Source: Desulfopila aestuarii DSM 18488 (GTDB lineage Bacteria; Desulfobacterota; Desulfobulbia; Desulfobulbales; Desulfocapsaceae). From it: a DNA stretch of 64,000 nucleotides. The notes below the pieces were generated by a model that saw only the letters and a program-made list of their open reading frames with translations, searched no databases and was not told the origin of the DNA. The DNA lies in contig NZ_FRFE01000004.1 in NCBI RefSeq assembly GCF_900143695.1, positions 124,001-188,000 on the forward strand, in the 5' to 3' direction. Of the stretch, positions 1 through 9,197 are shown piece after piece (the stretch's first letter is position 1; each line of letters opens with the position of its first letter). The position numbers and the translations under genes were made by a program.

Positions 1-999
1 ATCAGTCCTATTGAGGGGACACCTGCCGATCTTGCCGGCCTGAAAGCCAAAGATATTATTGTCGAGATTAACGGCGAGAAAACCAAGGAGATGGGAGCTT
101 ACGAGGCTGTCAAAAGATTACGCGGACCAAAAGGCAGCGACGTCACCATCTCAATTTCGCGGGAAGGATGGGATGAATTAAAAACATTCACCCTCAAGCG
201 CGATCTCATTCCGCTCCAGTCGGTCAAGGCTCACTTTCTTGAACCAGGGATTGCCTATACCCGCATTACCAACTTCCAAAGCCACACTACCAGCGATTAT
301 GTTGAGGCATTAAGCCGGCTAGCCAAACAGGAGCCAATTACCGGACTCATTCTCGATTTACGCAACAATCCTGGCGGACTTCTCAACCAGGCGGTCTCCA
401 TCTCCGATACCTTTTTGGAGGATGGCATGATCGTTTCCACCAAGGGCAGAACCGAAGATCAGAATATGTCGTTCAAAGCGCACAAAACACCGGACGACTA
501 CCACTTTCCACTTGTTGTCCTGGTCAACGAAGGGTCAGCCAGCGCCTCTGAGATTGTTGCCGGCGCGATCCAGGACCATAAACGCGGCATCATCGTCGGC
601 ACCCGCACTTTCGGCAAAGGGTCAGTACAGACCATCATTCCCTTGCCGGGAGATGCTGGATTGCGCTTAACCACTGCCAAGTACTATACGCCTGCTGGCA
701 AGTCGATCCAGGCTCTTGGCATTTCGCCGGACGTTGAAGTCACGTTCATCCCTTACAAAACGGATGGTGCTCAGAAGCAAGACCTCAAAAAACAGCGTTT
801 ACGAGAAGAAGACCTCAAGAATCATTTCCCGGGAACCCAGGAAGGACAGAGTCAGCCAGAGGAAGAAGACGGCGCTGTCCTTGATGATTTTCCCGACAGC
901 CAAACCATCAGCATGCAACTTGAGCAGGATAATCAACTGCGCACGGCGTTGAATATACTCAAGAGCCTCAACCTCTATTTTCGCAACACGAAAAAATAA
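1..999 (+). CDS. S41 family C-terminal processing protease (CtpA-like), 5' end outside window
   Basis: The reading frame is open from base 1, so the N-terminus, with any signal peptide, lies outside the window. What is visible starts inside a PDZ domain (GLKAKDIIVEINGE), which binds substrate C-termini. The S41 peptidase core follows, with the catalytic serine region NEGSASASE (about 523-549) and the lysine in FGKGSVQ (about 613-633). The family cleaves proteins near the C-terminus in the periplasm. The charged tail after about 760 (Gln/Glu/Lys-rich) is typical of this group. The DnaJ-like small gene follows 15 bases later and may be co-transcribed. Confidence 0.93.
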   Translation: MSPIEGTPADLAGLKAKDIIVEINGEKTKEMGAYEAVKRLRGPKGSDVTISISREGWDELKTFTLKRDLIPLQSVKAHFLEPGIAYTRITNFQSHTTSDYVEALSRLAKQEPITGLILDLRNNPGGLLNQAVSISDTFLEDGMIVSTKGRTEDQNMSFKAHKTPDDYHFPLVVLVNEGSASASEIVAGAIQDHKRGIIVGTRTFGKGSVQTIIPLPGDAGLRLTTAKYYTPAGKSIQALGISPDVEVTFIPYKTDGAQKQDLKKQRLREEDLKNHFPGTQEGQSQPEEEDGAVLDDFPDSQTISMQLEQDNQLRTALNILKSLNLYFRNTKK

Positions 1000-1014
1000 C
1001 GGAGTACTCGCACC

Positions 1015-1404
1015 ATGGACTGTCTTTCTTTTATTGCTGAACAGCGTATCGCCCAGGCTATCGAGAAAGGTGAACTGAAAACCACCGGCTGGGAAAATCG
1101 ACCTTTGCCTTTAGATGATGACCATATGGTGCCGGACGATCTTAAAATGGCCTACAAGGTCCTGAAAAATGCAGGTTATCTGCCTCCGGAGATCGAGACC
1201 AGAAAAGAGATCACCCGCCTGGAGCAGCTCATCGCCCAGACAGAGGACGAACATCAACGACTCCAGCAAATGCGAAAGCTCAGCGTGCTCATGATGAAGG
1301 TCGACGCAAACAGACGGACACCGGCCAATATTGCCCATGACGACGAGTATTTCAGGAAGGTGGTGGAACGAACCTCCGTACGTTCCGGTGATACGAAGAA
1401 GTAG
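1015..1404 (+). CDS. DUF1992 / DnaJ-homologue subfamily C-like small protein
   Basis: A 129-residue protein whose first 70 residues match the conserved DUF1992 pattern: an N-terminal AEQRIAQAIEKGEL helix, then a GWENRPLPLDDD-type segment and a LKNAGYLPPEIE segment. The family is found alone in bacteria and in DNAJC28-like proteins, and its function is unknown. The C-terminal half is predicted helical and charged (residues about 60-110). It starts 15 bases after the CtpA stop, which suggests one transcript. Confidence 0.8.
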   Translation: MDCLSFIAEQRIAQAIEKGELKTTGWENRPLPLDDDHMVPDDLKMAYKVLKNAGYLPPEIETRKEITRLEQLIAQTEDEHQRLQQMRKLSVLMMKVDANRRTPANIAHDDEYFRKVVERTSVRSGDTKK

Positions 1405-1443
1405 TTCTTTCCCTCTTGTTTGCTCAGAACATTGCTCAAAGGA

Positions 1444-1471
1444 GAAGTACCACTACAACAGTTGGTACTTC
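1444..1471. terminator. Inverted repeat between convergent genes
   Basis: A 9-base perfect stem (GAAGTACCA / TGGTACTTC) with a 10-base loop lies just after the plus-strand gene and overlaps the last codons of the minus-strand serine hydrolase. It is followed by a T/C-rich run rather than a clean T-tract, so termination is plausible but not certain. Confidence 0.35.
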
Positions 1472-3102
1472 TTCTTCATTTCCTGATAGACCATTGTTGA
1501 CACCTGACGAATCACATTGCCTCTGGCCATCATCCAGTTACCGTAATCCGTGGCCTTGGAGCTTCTCTCGATAATGCCGACAATGGCATAGGGATGGCGG
1601 TTTCCTTTTTTTGTCTTAGGAACCAGAATGCCCATGTCGCCGATGAGGTGGCCTGTTGACCCCGTCTTGTTATACACCAGAGTCCCCTGAGGGATTGCAG
1701 TACCGTGATACAACCGATCGCGTCCCGGCAACGCCATAATCCGTCGTATTTCCTTGTCATAGGGTAGTTCGTTGTTCCAGAGAGCCCGAAGAAAACGGAT
1801 GTAATCGGAAGGTAGGGCACTGTTGCGATAGGTTCTGCCACCAGCGGGAATATATTCCTGAATGTTTGTATTCTTGAAAATATGCCGATAATTGGCAAGA
1901 AGAATCTTCTCACAGGCAGCTGGCCCGCCGACCTGCCTCATAACCCAGTTTGTGGCGGTGTTGCTGCTGCGCTGGATCATCGCTTCCATCATCTGACGCG
2001 ATTTGGAGCCATATTTCAATTTTCCTCGCTTCACCTGGTGAAAATAGGCAAGCGCGACAAATGGTTTGATCATGCTGGCTGCCTGAAATACCTGATTGGC
2101 ATTGATGTTGACCAGGTTACGGTCATTTTCAAGGTCATAGACCATCCAGCCTGTTTTCTCGTCGCTCCTGATTTTTCCAGAGCTTCGAAGACGTTTAATC
2201 AATTGCTCAACATTTCGCTCAAATGAAGTGGCTGAGTTTTCTCCTGCAAGTTCAGATGCGCGTTTATCCGCCTTACCTTTTTTGGCCGCAACTATGTTTT
2301 TGACTGTGGATTTGGTAAGAACAACGATCTCTTCCGGGGTATTTTCATTTGCTGCAGCCGAGGTTGAGGTTTCCTCCGAATTGGTCGCATCGTTACTGGC
2401 CGCTTCAACACTCGACTCTTCCGCCTGACCATCCTTGGCACCTTCATCACTGGCAACAAGTGTCTCGCCGGAATCATTTAACAAACTTGATTCACCGTAT
2501 ACGATCTCGTTATTATTTTCCGGGGTTATAGAGGTCCGTATTTTGAGTTTTTTGAGTAGCTTGGCATGGGCAGTGGCGATCTCCATGGTCTCTATCCGAT
2601 CACCCCGCTTACGATATATCAGGGTATAGTTGTTAGCATTGGTTTTTTCAATGTACAGGTTTTTTCCAACATCTTTACCGAGATACTTGTAAATGAGATC
2701 ATAGGTTTTCTTTAATGAGTCACGATGCGGGCCAAGACCATAGCTGACGTTGTAGAGACGGTGATACCCCTCATCCTTGATAGCCCAGGCCTCTTTCAAC
2801 CCAGCTTTACGAAGAATTTCTCCATGCCGGGCGAACTCCTGCATAACGTCTCTTGCTGAACCGTTGGTGTCATAAATAACACCATACTCGTCGCCTTTAC
2901 CGACAATTTTCAGTCGATTGGAGACATCATCATCAAAGAGTTCTTCTAGTTGATCTTTGTAATCGAGAACACTCTCGATATCTTTGTCCCAGATATATAC
3001 CAGGTCATATCGCTCAGCTGCGCCAAAAGCGCTAGCGGTGGCTACTAAAACGAGGAGGAAAGCTGCAAGAAAATAACGAACTGATAACAACTTGATACTC
3101 AT
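1453..3102 (-). CDS. Secreted class A beta-lactamase-like serine hydrolase with duplicated N-terminal domain
   Basis: A 549-residue protein with a signal peptide (hydrophobic stretch at residues 8-27). The C-terminal domain (about 300-540) has the three active-site motifs of class A penicillin-recognising enzymes: SMIK (SxxK, about 344), SSN (SDN-like, about 380) and KTG (about 480). The region at 30-205 seems to hold two diverged copies of a roughly 75-residue module, each starting Y-x-L/V-x-Y and ending in a K-K/R-A/L-x-L-K helix. An acidic, Ser/Thr/Glu-rich linker joins the halves. A normal beta-lactamase is about 290 residues, so this is more likely a cell-wall-related hydrolase than a resistance enzyme. 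Confidence 0.8.
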   Translation of the reverse strand: MSIKLLSVRYFLAAFLLVLVATASAFGAAERYDLVYIWDKDIESVLDYKDQLEELFDDDVSNRLKIVGKGDEYGVIYDTNGSARDVMQEFARHGEILRKAGLKEAWAIKDEGYHRLYNVSYGLGPHRDSLKKTYDLIYKYLGKDVGKNLYIEKTNANNYTLIYRKRGDRIETMEIATAHAKLLKKLKIRTSITPENNNEIVYGESSLLNDSGETLVASDEGAKDGQAEESSVEAASNDATNSEETSTSAAANENTPEEIVVLTKSTVKNIVAAKKGKADKRASELAGENSATSFERNVEQLIKRLRSSGKIRSDEKTGWMVYDLENDRNLVNINANQVFQAASMIKPFVALAYFHQVKRGKLKYGSKSRQMMEAMIQRSSNTATNWVMRQVGGPAACEKILLANYRHIFKNTNIQEYIPAGGRTYRNSALPSDYIRFLRALWNNELPYDKEIRRIMALPGRDRLYHGTAIPQGTLVYNKTGSTGHLIGDMGILVPKTKKGNRHPYAIVGIIERSSKATDYGNWMMARGNVIRQVSTMVYQEMKKKYQLL

Positions 3103-3348
3103 GAGGAAGAAAATCCCTGCTTAAATCTGTGATAGTTTTGAGACCCAGAAGACATTGCCAATGTATGCGGACAAGCCACGACTAGAATTGAGGTTCTTAG
3201 TAAGCGTAACCAAAATATGTTACCACGGTCGTTTCCACCAGTTCAATGTTAAATATCAAGGTTTTCAGGAAACCTTGACTATTCGTCAGGAGTGGGTCAT
3301 TTTTTTCCAAACTGTGGTTACAACTGGTTGTAAATTTCGAAGAGCCTC

Positions 3349-4263
3349 TTAAAATCCGAGTTCTTTCAGAAACCGCTCATCCTCAGACCATTTTTTCTTC
3401 ACCTTCACCCAGAGTTTCAAGAGAACTTTATTATCGATTAAGCGTTCTATATCTTTTCTGGCTGCAGTGCCAATTGACTTCAATTTTGCCCCGCCTTTAC
3501 CTATGACGATCCCTTTCTGGGAGTCACGCTCAACAACGATTGTCGCATGAATCGTCACCAGATGTTTGACCTCATCCTCTTTGAAAGATTCAATGGTAAC
3601 GGCGGTTGAATAGGGAATCTCCTTGCCTGTTTGAAGAAAAACTTTTTCCCGGATAATCTCTGCCACCAGGAACCGCTCCGTTGAATCAGTAGGGATATCT
3701 TCAGGAAAATACCTTGGCCCCATTGGCAAAAGGTTGAGAATTTCCGTAAGCAGCCGATCGGTGCCATCACCGTTCAGAGCAGACAACGGCACCACAGCCT
3801 TAAATGGAAAGAGAGAGGAGTAGGCGGCAATCATCGGCAGGAGTTTCTCTTTTCCCAGGAGATCGACCTTGTTCAGCACCATGATAGCCGGGCAACGTAC
3901 CTGCTGCATGATTGCGGTCAACTCTTTTTCTTTTTCCTCCTTCAGCTTCTCAGGAATCGGAAGTGAAATATCGACGAGGAAAAGTACGATATCAACCTCG
4001 GACAAGGAATCCATGGCAATGCGAACCATCTCTTGATTGAGCGGCACCCTCGACTTATGCAAGCCAGGGGTATCAAGCAGGACAATCTGATAATCGTCAT
4101 CATTGACCACCCCGAGAATACGGTTGCGAGTGGTCTGAGGTTTAGGGGTAACGATGGAAATTTTCTGCCCTAGCAGGCAATTCATCAACGTTGATTTGCC
4201 GGCATTGGGAGGACCAACAATGGCGACCATTCCGGATTTAACCGGTTTTCCGAACATATCCAT
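3349..4263 (-). CDS. era: GTPase Era
   Basis: A ribosome-assembly GTPase that binds the 3' end of 16S rRNA. The G motifs are present in order: GPPNAGKST (G1), DTPG (G3), NKVD (G4) and SALN (G5). A C-terminal KH-type RNA-binding domain carries the GKGGAKLKSIG signature. The length of 304 residues is normal. The ATG at 4263 is chosen; the frame extends 5 codons further to a TTG, and another ATG at 4257 is also possible. No strong ribosome binding site is visible for any of them. It diverges from the RNB ribonuclease gene. Confidence 0.96.
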   Translation of the reverse strand: MDMFGKPVKSGMVAIVGPPNAGKSTLMNCLLGQKISIVTPKPQTTRNRILGVVNDDDYQIVLLDTPGLHKSRVPLNQEMVRIAMDSLSEVDIVLFLVDISLPIPEKLKEEKEKELTAIMQQVRCPAIMVLNKVDLLGKEKLLPMIAAYSSLFPFKAVVPLSALNGDGTDRLLTEILNLLPMGPRYFPEDIPTDSTERFLVAEIIREKVFLQTGKEIPYSTAVTIESFKEDEVKHLVTIHATIVVERDSQKGIVIGKGGAKLKSIGTAARKDIERLIDNKVLLKLWVKVKKKWSEDERFLKELGF

Positions 4264-4433
4264 AGATACAATAAGCAAATGTAAGATTAATTGAGAAAAT
4301 ACAGTGCTTCAAAACGCGTTTCACACTATAGTTGTTGTCATTGTCTGAGGTTGCGAGCAACCGCAGTGTCAAGGTATTATAAACAATTTTCCCCAGAAAA
4401 GGTTTGTCCCCTTCGGGTCCTCACGAGGTTAGC

Positions 4434-6434
4434 ATGATTCAATCAGGAAAGCTCATCGAATATCTCGATAACGGCAAGTTCATCTGTGGCTTCGTCACAG
4501 AGGCGCAGCCGAAGCGAGTTCGCCTGATCAATCAGAACGGTCGTGAAGTCTTGTTGCCAATCTCACGCATAGTCCATTGTTCTCGCGAAAATCACACTGT
4601 CGATCTCGACCGTGAAATACTTATCCGGGCATTAAAAGAGACCACGGAAAAGCGCAACAACCTGATGGGGCAGATTTCTCTTGAAGAAATATGGGAATTG
4701 ACATCTGAAGAGAATGTCAATTCATTTCAGCCGGAATTCCTTGCAGAGCTCTCGTTCGGCCAGGAATTGGACGATGACATCTTCGCCGCTTTTTTGCGCT
4801 GCATATTCTTTGACAAACTCTTTTTCCGTTACAAAGAAGGGCTGATAAAGGTTCATAGTGCCGAGCAGGTTGAACAACTTCGCCAGCAACGTGAAAAGGA
4901 GATGTTAAAAGCTGAGCTTATCCTTAAAGGAGCTCAGACCATAAAGGATATCCTTCAGCATGGCTCCGCCCTTCAGGAAACCACCCGCTGGCAGGAAGAG
5001 TGCTTAAAACTTATACGCGATTACTACCTCTTTGCCAATGAAGCAGAGAATGCAGATATCGCCCGCCACATGTTAAAAGAGGCCGGTCTCGTCGGGCCAC
5101 ACGATGCCTTTGACATTCTGGTAAAAGCCGGCGTGTGGAGCAAAAATGAGAACATTCCCCTACTGCGCTCCAGTCAGCCGGTTGGTTTCAGCCTTCCAGC
5201 CAGGCAGCAGGCGGAAAATATCCTGCAGAGCCGCCAGGAAGAACTCTTCGCCGACAAGGGACGCCTGGATCTCACTCATTTACGCCCGATCACTATCGAC
5301 GGGGCAACAACCCTCGATTTTGACGACGCCTTAACCATCGAAAAACACGATAACAACTATCTTGTTGGAATTCACATCTCGGATGTCGCCCACTATGTCC
5401 GGCCTGGAGATCCACTCTTTCAGGAAGCGATGCAACGTGGCACCTCTATCTATTTTCCCGAAGGTCAGATCCCGATGCTGCCGCGCCATCTCTCCCAGGG
5501 TATCTGTAGCCTGATCCAGGGAGAAACCCGTGCAACCTTCAGCTTTATTATTCTGCTCTCGGAGGAAGCTGAGGTCCTGCGGGTTCGGGTAACACCATCG
5601 ATTATTCGGGTGGCACGACGTCTCACGTATGAAGAGGCGGACAAAATCATTGACACAGATGAAGAGCTTCGGCTGCTCAACATGCTCAAGAAGAAGCTGC
5701 GCCAGAAACGGCTTGATCATGGCGCCCTGCTACTGCCTTTTCCTGATGTGAATATTTTTATAGATTTAGGTGGTAAAGTGCATGTCAGTCTCGGTAAGAC
5801 CGACACGCCTGCACGAACCCTCATTTCCGAAATGATGATCCTGGCCAATAGCGAAGCAGCCCGTTATATCTCCGACAGGATGGTGCCCGGTCTTTTTCGC
5901 TGCCAGCCACCACTTCGACAACGGATCGTCCACGGCGAAGATGACGATCTGTTTCTTAACATCCGGCAGCGAAAGCAGCTGCCACGAGGTGAATTGCTCA
6001 CCGAAGCAAATCCGCACAGTGGTCTCGGGGTTTCCCATTACACTACGGTCACATCTCCCATCCGCCGCCTGCTGGACCTGGTCATGCAACACCAACTCCA
6101 CTCCGTGGCGCGCCGTCGTGAACCCTGCTTTACCAGCGACATGTGCCGGGACTTCTCCACCGTCATCACCCGCACCCTGACCGCTGCCAACAATGTCAAG
6201 CAGCAGCGGCATCGTTATTGGCTACTGAAATATCTTCAGGAAAGGAAGGGCCAGTTGATCAACGCTCTGGTGATCGAATCAGGGCCGAAACGGGTCAATA
6301 TGGTGCTCACTGACCTGCTGATGGATGTCGATCTTGCCACTCCGGCCGGTTTCAAGCCGCAACCCGGCTCGATGGTCAAGCTTCGGATAACGAGAGTCTC
6401 CCCTCTCGACAACACCGTGAAATTCGACTGGTAG
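4434..6434 (+). CDS. RNB-domain exoribonuclease (RNase II/R family)
   Basis: A 666-residue 3'-5' exoribonuclease. The RNB catalytic signature is at about residues 287-300 (IDGATTLDFDDALTI), with the metal-binding aspartates in DFDDA. Further RNB landmarks are the YFPEGQIPMLPRHLS segment and the HYTTVTSPIRR motif near 6040-6065. The N-terminal part lacks a clear cold-shock pair and the C-terminal S1-like part is short, so it is a non-canonical member rather than a standard RNase R. The ATG at 4434 follows ACGAGG; an upstream in-frame TTG at 4404 is less likely. Confidence 0.88.
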   Translation: MIQSGKLIEYLDNGKFICGFVTEAQPKRVRLINQNGREVLLPISRIVHCSRENHTVDLDREILIRALKETTEKRNNLMGQISLEEIWELTSEENVNSFQPEFLAELSFGQELDDDIFAAFLRCIFFDKLFFRYKEGLIKVHSAEQVEQLRQQREKEMLKAELILKGAQTIKDILQHGSALQETTRWQEECLKLIRDYYLFANEAENADIARHMLKEAGLVGPHDAFDILVKAGVWSKNENIPLLRSSQPVGFSLPARQQAENILQSRQEELFADKGRLDLTHLRPITIDGATTLDFDDALTIEKHDNNYLVGIHISDVAHYVRPGDPLFQEAMQRGTSIYFPEGQIPMLPRHLSQGICSLIQGETRATFSFIILLSEEAEVLRVRVTPSIIRVARRLTYEEADKIIDTDEELRLLNMLKKKLRQKRLDHGALLLPFPDVNIFIDLGGKVHVSLGKTDTPARTLISEMMILANSEAARYISDRMVPGLFRCQPPLRQRIVHGEDDDLFLNIRQRKQLPRGELLTEANPHSGLGVSHYTTVTSPIRRLLDLVMQHQLHSVARRREPCFTSDMCRDFSTVITRTLTAANNVKQQRHRYWLLKYLQERKGQLINALVIESGPKRVNMVLTDLLMDVDLATPAGFKPQPGSMVKLRITRVSPLDNTVKFDW

Positions 6435-6458
6435 GAACACTCCGCCCCCTTCCACTGC

Positions 6459-6665
6459 TCAGCGACCTTCTTTCTGACTCGTGTCTCGGTCAGTTTTAAT
6501 TTTCACCTGAGACTTCTCGTTGAAACCTTTTGCCTGGTCGCCACAATCCATGATGAGGATGCTACCCTCTTTTTTCACCACTTCACATCTGGCACTGGCG
6601 CCATGAACGATCTTCGACGACGAGAACATGACAAGCAAAAGACAGGAACACGTCAGAATTTTCAT
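6459..6665 (-). CDS. Small secreted protein of unknown function
   Basis: A 68-residue protein with an N-terminal hydrophobic signal (residues 2-23, ending near HGAS). The mature part of about 45 residues has two cysteines (ARCEVV and IMDCGD) that could form one disulfide, then a charged tail. The ATG at 6665 has a good ribosome binding site (GGAG, 6 bases upstream). I do not recognise the family. It is convergent with the RNB ribonuclease gene and stands alone. Confidence 0.55.
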   Translation of the reverse strand: MKILTCSCLLLVMFSSSKIVHGASARCEVVKKEGSILIMDCGDQAKGFNEKSQVKIKTDRDTSQKEGR

Positions 6666-6894
6666 ACGGGTCTCCAATAGAGTTGATTCACTATCTATCC
6701 ACGTCTACTTATAGCGCTCATTAGTGTTTTCGTGAACGCGACATTGGCCGATTTCACTCGACATCGGACCCGACATGGCCATTGAAATGTGATACCACCC
6801 TTGAATTTTTCACTCAGGACTTTCGCGGAAATACGCCTGTTGGTATAGTTGTATTCATTAAGATTTATCCATTCCCTTAACCCGAAACAAGATC

Positions 6895-7833
6895 ATGGCC
6901 GAAATGCAACAACAGGGCGTGATGGCGATGGTGAAAATCGACGGGGACAAGGTCAAGCTGCTACGTGAACAGAAAGGCTTGACCCAATTGTATGTTGCCA
7001 CCGTCGTCCAGGTCACCACTGATACCATCTCACGCTGGGAAAATAAACGTTACCCCGCCATCAAAAAGGAAAACGGATTGCGTCTCGCCGAGGCGCTTGA
7101 AGTTGATCTTGAAGAGATCCTCAAAATCGATGAGGAGCCTGAAGAACCGGCAGATTCTGTCCTGTCATCTTCCGTGCCAGGCGGTGGGAGCCGGATACCA
7201 CCTTTAAAATCACATTTGCCGCTTCTGGCCAGCGTATTTGCGGGAGCGACCCTTGTCATCGGTGTCGTAGGTTATTTTTTTCTGTACCAGGAGAAACCGT
7301 TCAATATTAGTGCCAAACGTTTCATCCCTTTACAGTGCACTGCCGGCCAACCGTTTCCGGTGGCAATAGAGGTCGCCATTGAGAGTAGTGGCCCACTTGC
7401 TGTGATTGTGAAAGAGCAACTCCCGAAAGGTATGACGATCAAGACTTCAGAGCCGCCCCTACCCTCTAACGGCCCCAAAAACAGCTCTCTGAAATGGCTG
7501 AAAAAGGCGGAAGGAAAAGCGCTCTTTACCTATATCGCCACACTTTCTCAATCGTTAACCGCTGATCAACCACTCAACGGTTCGGTTGCAACTGGCAACG
7601 ATGGTGGAAAATCTTTTCCCATTACCGGTCCATCAACCATTCAGCTCACCACGTTTCACTGGGCTGACAGCGACGGAGACAACATTATCAGCGACCAGGA
7701 AATTCTCACTGTCTACGACCAATATGGGGATCTTGAAAAGCTCGGTATCGATGTCGATCTCATAGAGGAGATCTGGCTTGGCTCAGGTTATCGTTGGAAC
7801 GAAAAGAAAAAGACGTACGAGATATTGCCATGA
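6895..7833 (+). CDS. Membrane-anchored XRE-type HTH protein with extracytoplasmic EF-hand
   Basis: A 312-residue protein. Residues about 15-75 form a Cro/C1-type HTH (LLREQKGLTQ ... TISRWENKRYPAI). An acidic and proline linker leads to one membrane segment (about 107-132). The outside part has a DUF11-like beta domain (LAVIVKEQLPKGM, about 165-245). A canonical EF-hand loop follows at about 258-269 (DSDGDNIISDQE), within a dockerin-like C-terminus. The design suggests an outside signal, perhaps calcium or ligand binding, coupled to DNA binding. Several in-frame ATGs lie within the first 13 codons, so the start is uncertain. The stop overlaps the next gene (ATGA). Confidence 0.75.
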   Translation: MAEMQQQGVMAMVKIDGDKVKLLREQKGLTQLYVATVVQVTTDTISRWENKRYPAIKKENGLRLAEALEVDLEEILKIDEEPEEPADSVLSSSVPGGGSRIPPLKSHLPLLASVFAGATLVIGVVGYFFLYQEKPFNISAKRFIPLQCTAGQPFPVAIEVAIESSGPLAVIVKEQLPKGMTIKTSEPPLPSNGPKNSSLKWLKKAEGKALFTYIATLSQSLTADQPLNGSVATGNDGGKSFPITGPSTIQLTTFHWADSDGDNIISDQEILTVYDQYGDLEKLGIDVDLIEEIWLGSGYRWNEKKKTYEILP

Positions 7834-8273
7834 AAGCGTCGAGAACTGTCACACCAACAATCTGTTTAGGTCAACTTGATCGCACTGCAGTTTTGGTGCT
7901 CACCCTCCTGACCTTCGTCACACTGATCAGTGCCTATGGAGCCGCACTCGCTGCCGAACCAGTCAGTGCCAGTTACCTTGGAGTATCCGGCGATACGGTC
8001 CGCCTGCGGGTTACCATTGGTTCACCGGCTCCGCAAAACCTGATCCTTGAACAATATCTCCCCCCTGGGGCACAAATGATTGGGTCTTCACCGTCTGCCA
8101 GGCAGGTGAAAAACTCTGGGGTGGTGAAATGGCTGTTTAAAAACATATCTCCCGGTAACATCGACGTGTCCATGCGGGTATCTCCTCCCGCTGCCGCAAA
8201 AAATGTTGGCGGCACAATTAGATATCGCATGCCAGGCGGAGGCAAAATGCAGGAATTACGCATTTCGTATTGA
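7830..8273 (+). CDS. Secreted DUF11-like domain protein, partner of the membrane HTH protein
   Basis: A 147-residue protein translationally coupled (ATGA overlap) to the membrane HTH gene. It has a long N-terminal hydrophobic segment (residues about 18-40, ending ALAAE) that fits a signal peptide or anchor. The remaining 105 residues resemble the extracytoplasmic beta domain of the upstream protein: LILEQYLPPG here against VIVKEQLPKG there, followed by a VVKWLFK segment matching SLKWLKK. It may compete with, cap or assemble with the sensor domain; this is inference. No known function. Confidence 0.65.
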   Translation: MKASRTVTPTICLGQLDRTAVLVLTLLTFVTLISAYGAALAAEPVSASYLGVSGDTVRLRVTIGSPAPQNLILEQYLPPGAQMIGSSPSARQVKNSGVVKWLFKNISPGNIDVSMRVSPPAAAKNVGGTIRYRMPGGGKMQELRISY

Positions 8274-8396
8274 TACTTACCGTCAGCGAAGGTTCGATCT
8301 GTGATAACAGTGCATCACCAAAAGCACACCTGCGCAAATCCCTGCCCCATCAACAGCATTCATCTCAACATTCACACACCTCAACTCGCTAAGGTG

Positions 8397-9032
8397 TCAT
8401 TTTTTTGCAACAAAAAGAAGTCGCAGGCCAAGTAAGCAGAGCGAGAGCCCCATCAGCCTCTCAAACCAATGGCCGACCCGGCCAAAAAGATGACGAACAC
8501 GTTCCTGGCCAAACAACATGGAAACCATGGAAAACCATAGGGCAGTGGCCATGGCCATATATATACCATAGAGAAATTGGATAAATATTGGTGTCTCCGG
8601 CGAAATAACCACGGTAAAGAGAGATAGAAAAAAAAGGGTTGCTTTCGGATTCAGGCCATTAGTGAGAAATCCCGTCCAGATTGCCTTCATCGGAGTCGGT
8701 AGCTGGTCATTTACTCGTTCGGTAAAAGTGAGTGAAACCTTTTTCGTACGCATAGCTTTAAACCCGATAAACATCAGGTATCCAGCCCCGGCCATCTTCA
8801 TTATGGTGAAAAGCATGATGGATTGTGAGACGATAAGGCCAATGCCGAGAAGCGAATAGAACACGTGAATCATTATGCCCATCCCCACCCCGAAACTTGT
8901 GTATAGGGCGGTTTTGCGCCCGTAGGTTATTGACTGGCGAACCACTATCGCAAAGTCCGGTCCTGGACTGGCAACAGCGAGCAGGTGGACAAGGGCGACG
9001 GTTAAAAACTGGCTAATATAAAGTGATATCAT
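8397..9032 (-). CDS. LysE/RhtB family amino-acid exporter
   Basis: A 211-residue inner-membrane protein with about six hydrophobic segments and the family hallmark near the N-terminus (LLAVASPGPDFAIVVRQSI). The family exports amino acids or related metabolites. The ATG at 9032 is preferred over an in-frame TTG at 9053 because it starts directly at the conserved first helix. It stands alone and diverges from the DUF2284 gene. Confidence 0.88.
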   Translation of the reverse strand: MISLYISQFLTVALVHLLAVASPGPDFAIVVRQSITYGRKTALYTSFGVGMGIMIHVFYSLLGIGLIVSQSIMLFTIMKMAGAGYLMFIGFKAMRTKKVSLTFTERVNDQLPTPMKAIWTGFLTNGLNPKATLFFLSLFTVVISPETPIFIQFLYGIYMAMATALWFSMVSMLFGQERVRHLFGRVGHWFERLMGLSLCLLGLRLLFVAKK

Positions 9033-9197
9033 GTCGTACACTGTTTTATACAAGAAAAGAGTTACATGTTTCCGTCCGAAGATGCGCTATGCTTTGGCTT
9101 GAATCTCTTGTTATGTTTCCAATAGAAGCAGTGGTGAACACCTGGTTTAACCACGTATGGCATATTTCCAAAATCAACTTTCTGCCAACAACGTCCT

